A stretch of 59,639 bases of DNA from an uncultured Dialister sp. (lineage in GTDB: Bacteria > Bacillota > Negativicutes > Veillonellales > Dialisteraceae): assembly GCA_934178345.1 (NCBI GenBank), contig CAKPQG010000014.1, positions 1 to 59,639 of the forward strand, written 5' to 3'. Shown here one piece after another: positions 59,102 through 59,639 of the stretch (positions are counted from its first letter, which is position 1; every line of letters starts with the position of its first letter). The position numbers and the translations under genes are program-made. A model generated the notes under the pieces. The model saw only the letters and a list, made by a program, of their open reading frames with translations. It made no database searches and was not told the origin of the DNA.

Positions 59102-59639
59102 ATAGATGGGATCCAGGGGGACTAATGACTGGTGACTAGGGACTAGTGACTGGTGACTAGTGACTGGTGACTAGGAATTAGTAGCTAGGGATGAGTGGCT
59201 AGGGATGAGGGATTAGACTAGAAGACTGGGAGACATCAGACTTCCGTATCGTCATTTCGAGCGCCAGCGAGAAATCTTTCTTGCAGACCGATAAACGATG
59301 CATGTGTGAAAGCAGAAATACGTAACACCAAGGCGTCGTTTCCCTGCCAGTTCTTATGGGATACTGACCGCAGTGCAAAGAAAGACTCTCGGCAACGCTT
59401 TCGATGACGACGGCACGAAGCGCTATCAAAATTCTGCGGCGCTTCATTATTTTTGCGCCGCACCACCCCCGCTGAACCCTCAGAACCTGTAAAACCTGCT
59501 CCCCCTCTTTCGCAAACAATCAAAGAACAGCACACCCCCGAACCTTAAAAGCAGGGATGGGGTTACGGAACTCCTCCCCGCTGAGCAGCCCCTTAGAGAA
59601 GGGGCGCGCCAAAGGCGCAGGATGGATCCTCGCGGCGGT
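59102..59639. repeat. Repeat mosaic at the right edge
   Basis: GACT/GATTA heptads (about 59118-59220), family C element (59250-59409), GCGGCGC hairpin (about 59436-59462), 9-bp GAACC repeats, family F element running off the edge (from about 59568). No gene seen. Confidence 0.85.

Overview
The window reads as chromosomal DNA of a strictly anaerobic, G+C-rich member of the Bacillota. Negativicutes is my best guess and the genus is not determined. The reasons are two T-box leaders, a CIRCE element, a Mn riboswitch, an Ech-type [NiFe] hydrogenase, several oxygen-sensitive radical-SAM enzymes, and normal AAGGAGG ribosome sites. There is no rRNA, prophage, transposase gene or CRISPR array. Base use is uniform, so most of it looks like core chromosome.

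Layout. 1-2.0 kb: T-box leader reading out of the left edge, ogt, a tyrosine phosphatase, then a dense DnaA-box cluster that looks like a replication origin. 2.6-6.4 kb: an Amt-PII fusion behind a leader with terminator-like hairpins, and a Met T-box with metQ. 7.2-10.8 kb: LytTR response regulator, GHKL sensor kinase, and a phosphatase paralogue that has lost all three catalytic residues. 11.4-15 kb: ftsH, tatD, tRNA-Gly(CCC). 15.2-18.9 kb: tctCBA. 19.4-20.3 kb: mntP behind a Mn riboswitch. 20.4-21.6 kb: HAD phosphatase and cupin. 21.9-36.9 kb: one long minus-strand series, echABCDEF then hypABFCDE, for a membrane [NiFe] hydrogenase and its maturation. 37.5-41.6 kb: a hybrid sensor kinase and a possible structured RNA. 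41.9-45.5 kb: larE-larB-larC, the nickel-pincer cofactor pathway. 45.7-49 kb: MATE transporter, family-4 UDG, a small membrane protein. 49.3-52.9 kb: three tandem biotin-synthase-like genes. 53-59 kb: hsp20 under CIRCE, two pseudopilins, purA, acyl-CoA synthetase.

Nickel links ech, hyp and lar. The hydrogenase needs HypA/HypB-delivered nickel, and LarC needs nickel for the pincer cofactor. HypB here has no His-rich tail, but LarC carries a 100-residue His/Cys-rich insert. EchF, normally a two-cluster ferredoxin, has grown into six modules with twelve predicted [4Fe-4S] clusters.

The other striking feature is what lies between genes. Almost every gap, including gaps inside operons, is a mosaic of short tandem repeats, nearly all with a 7-bp period: TGACTRG ('GACT heptads'), GGGATTA ('GATTA'), CCTGAAC ('CTGAA'), ATTCCTM or TTCTCAT ('CATTC'), TCTGACY, ATTAGAC. 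They alternate with a GCGGCGC hairpin and with dispersed elements that I call families C (about 145 bp, ends GTCATYYCGAGCG), D (about 87 bp), E (about 77 bp, starts CGTCATCCTGAGCGG) and F (about 75 bp, around GCGCCAAAGGCGC). In at least eight genes the heptad tract supplies the stop codon. Two MITE families are also present: A (159 bp, or 43-45 bp short forms, TSD TTAA or CTAG) and B (234 bp, 9-10 bp TSD). One short MITE-A sits in the loop of the mntP riboswitch terminator.
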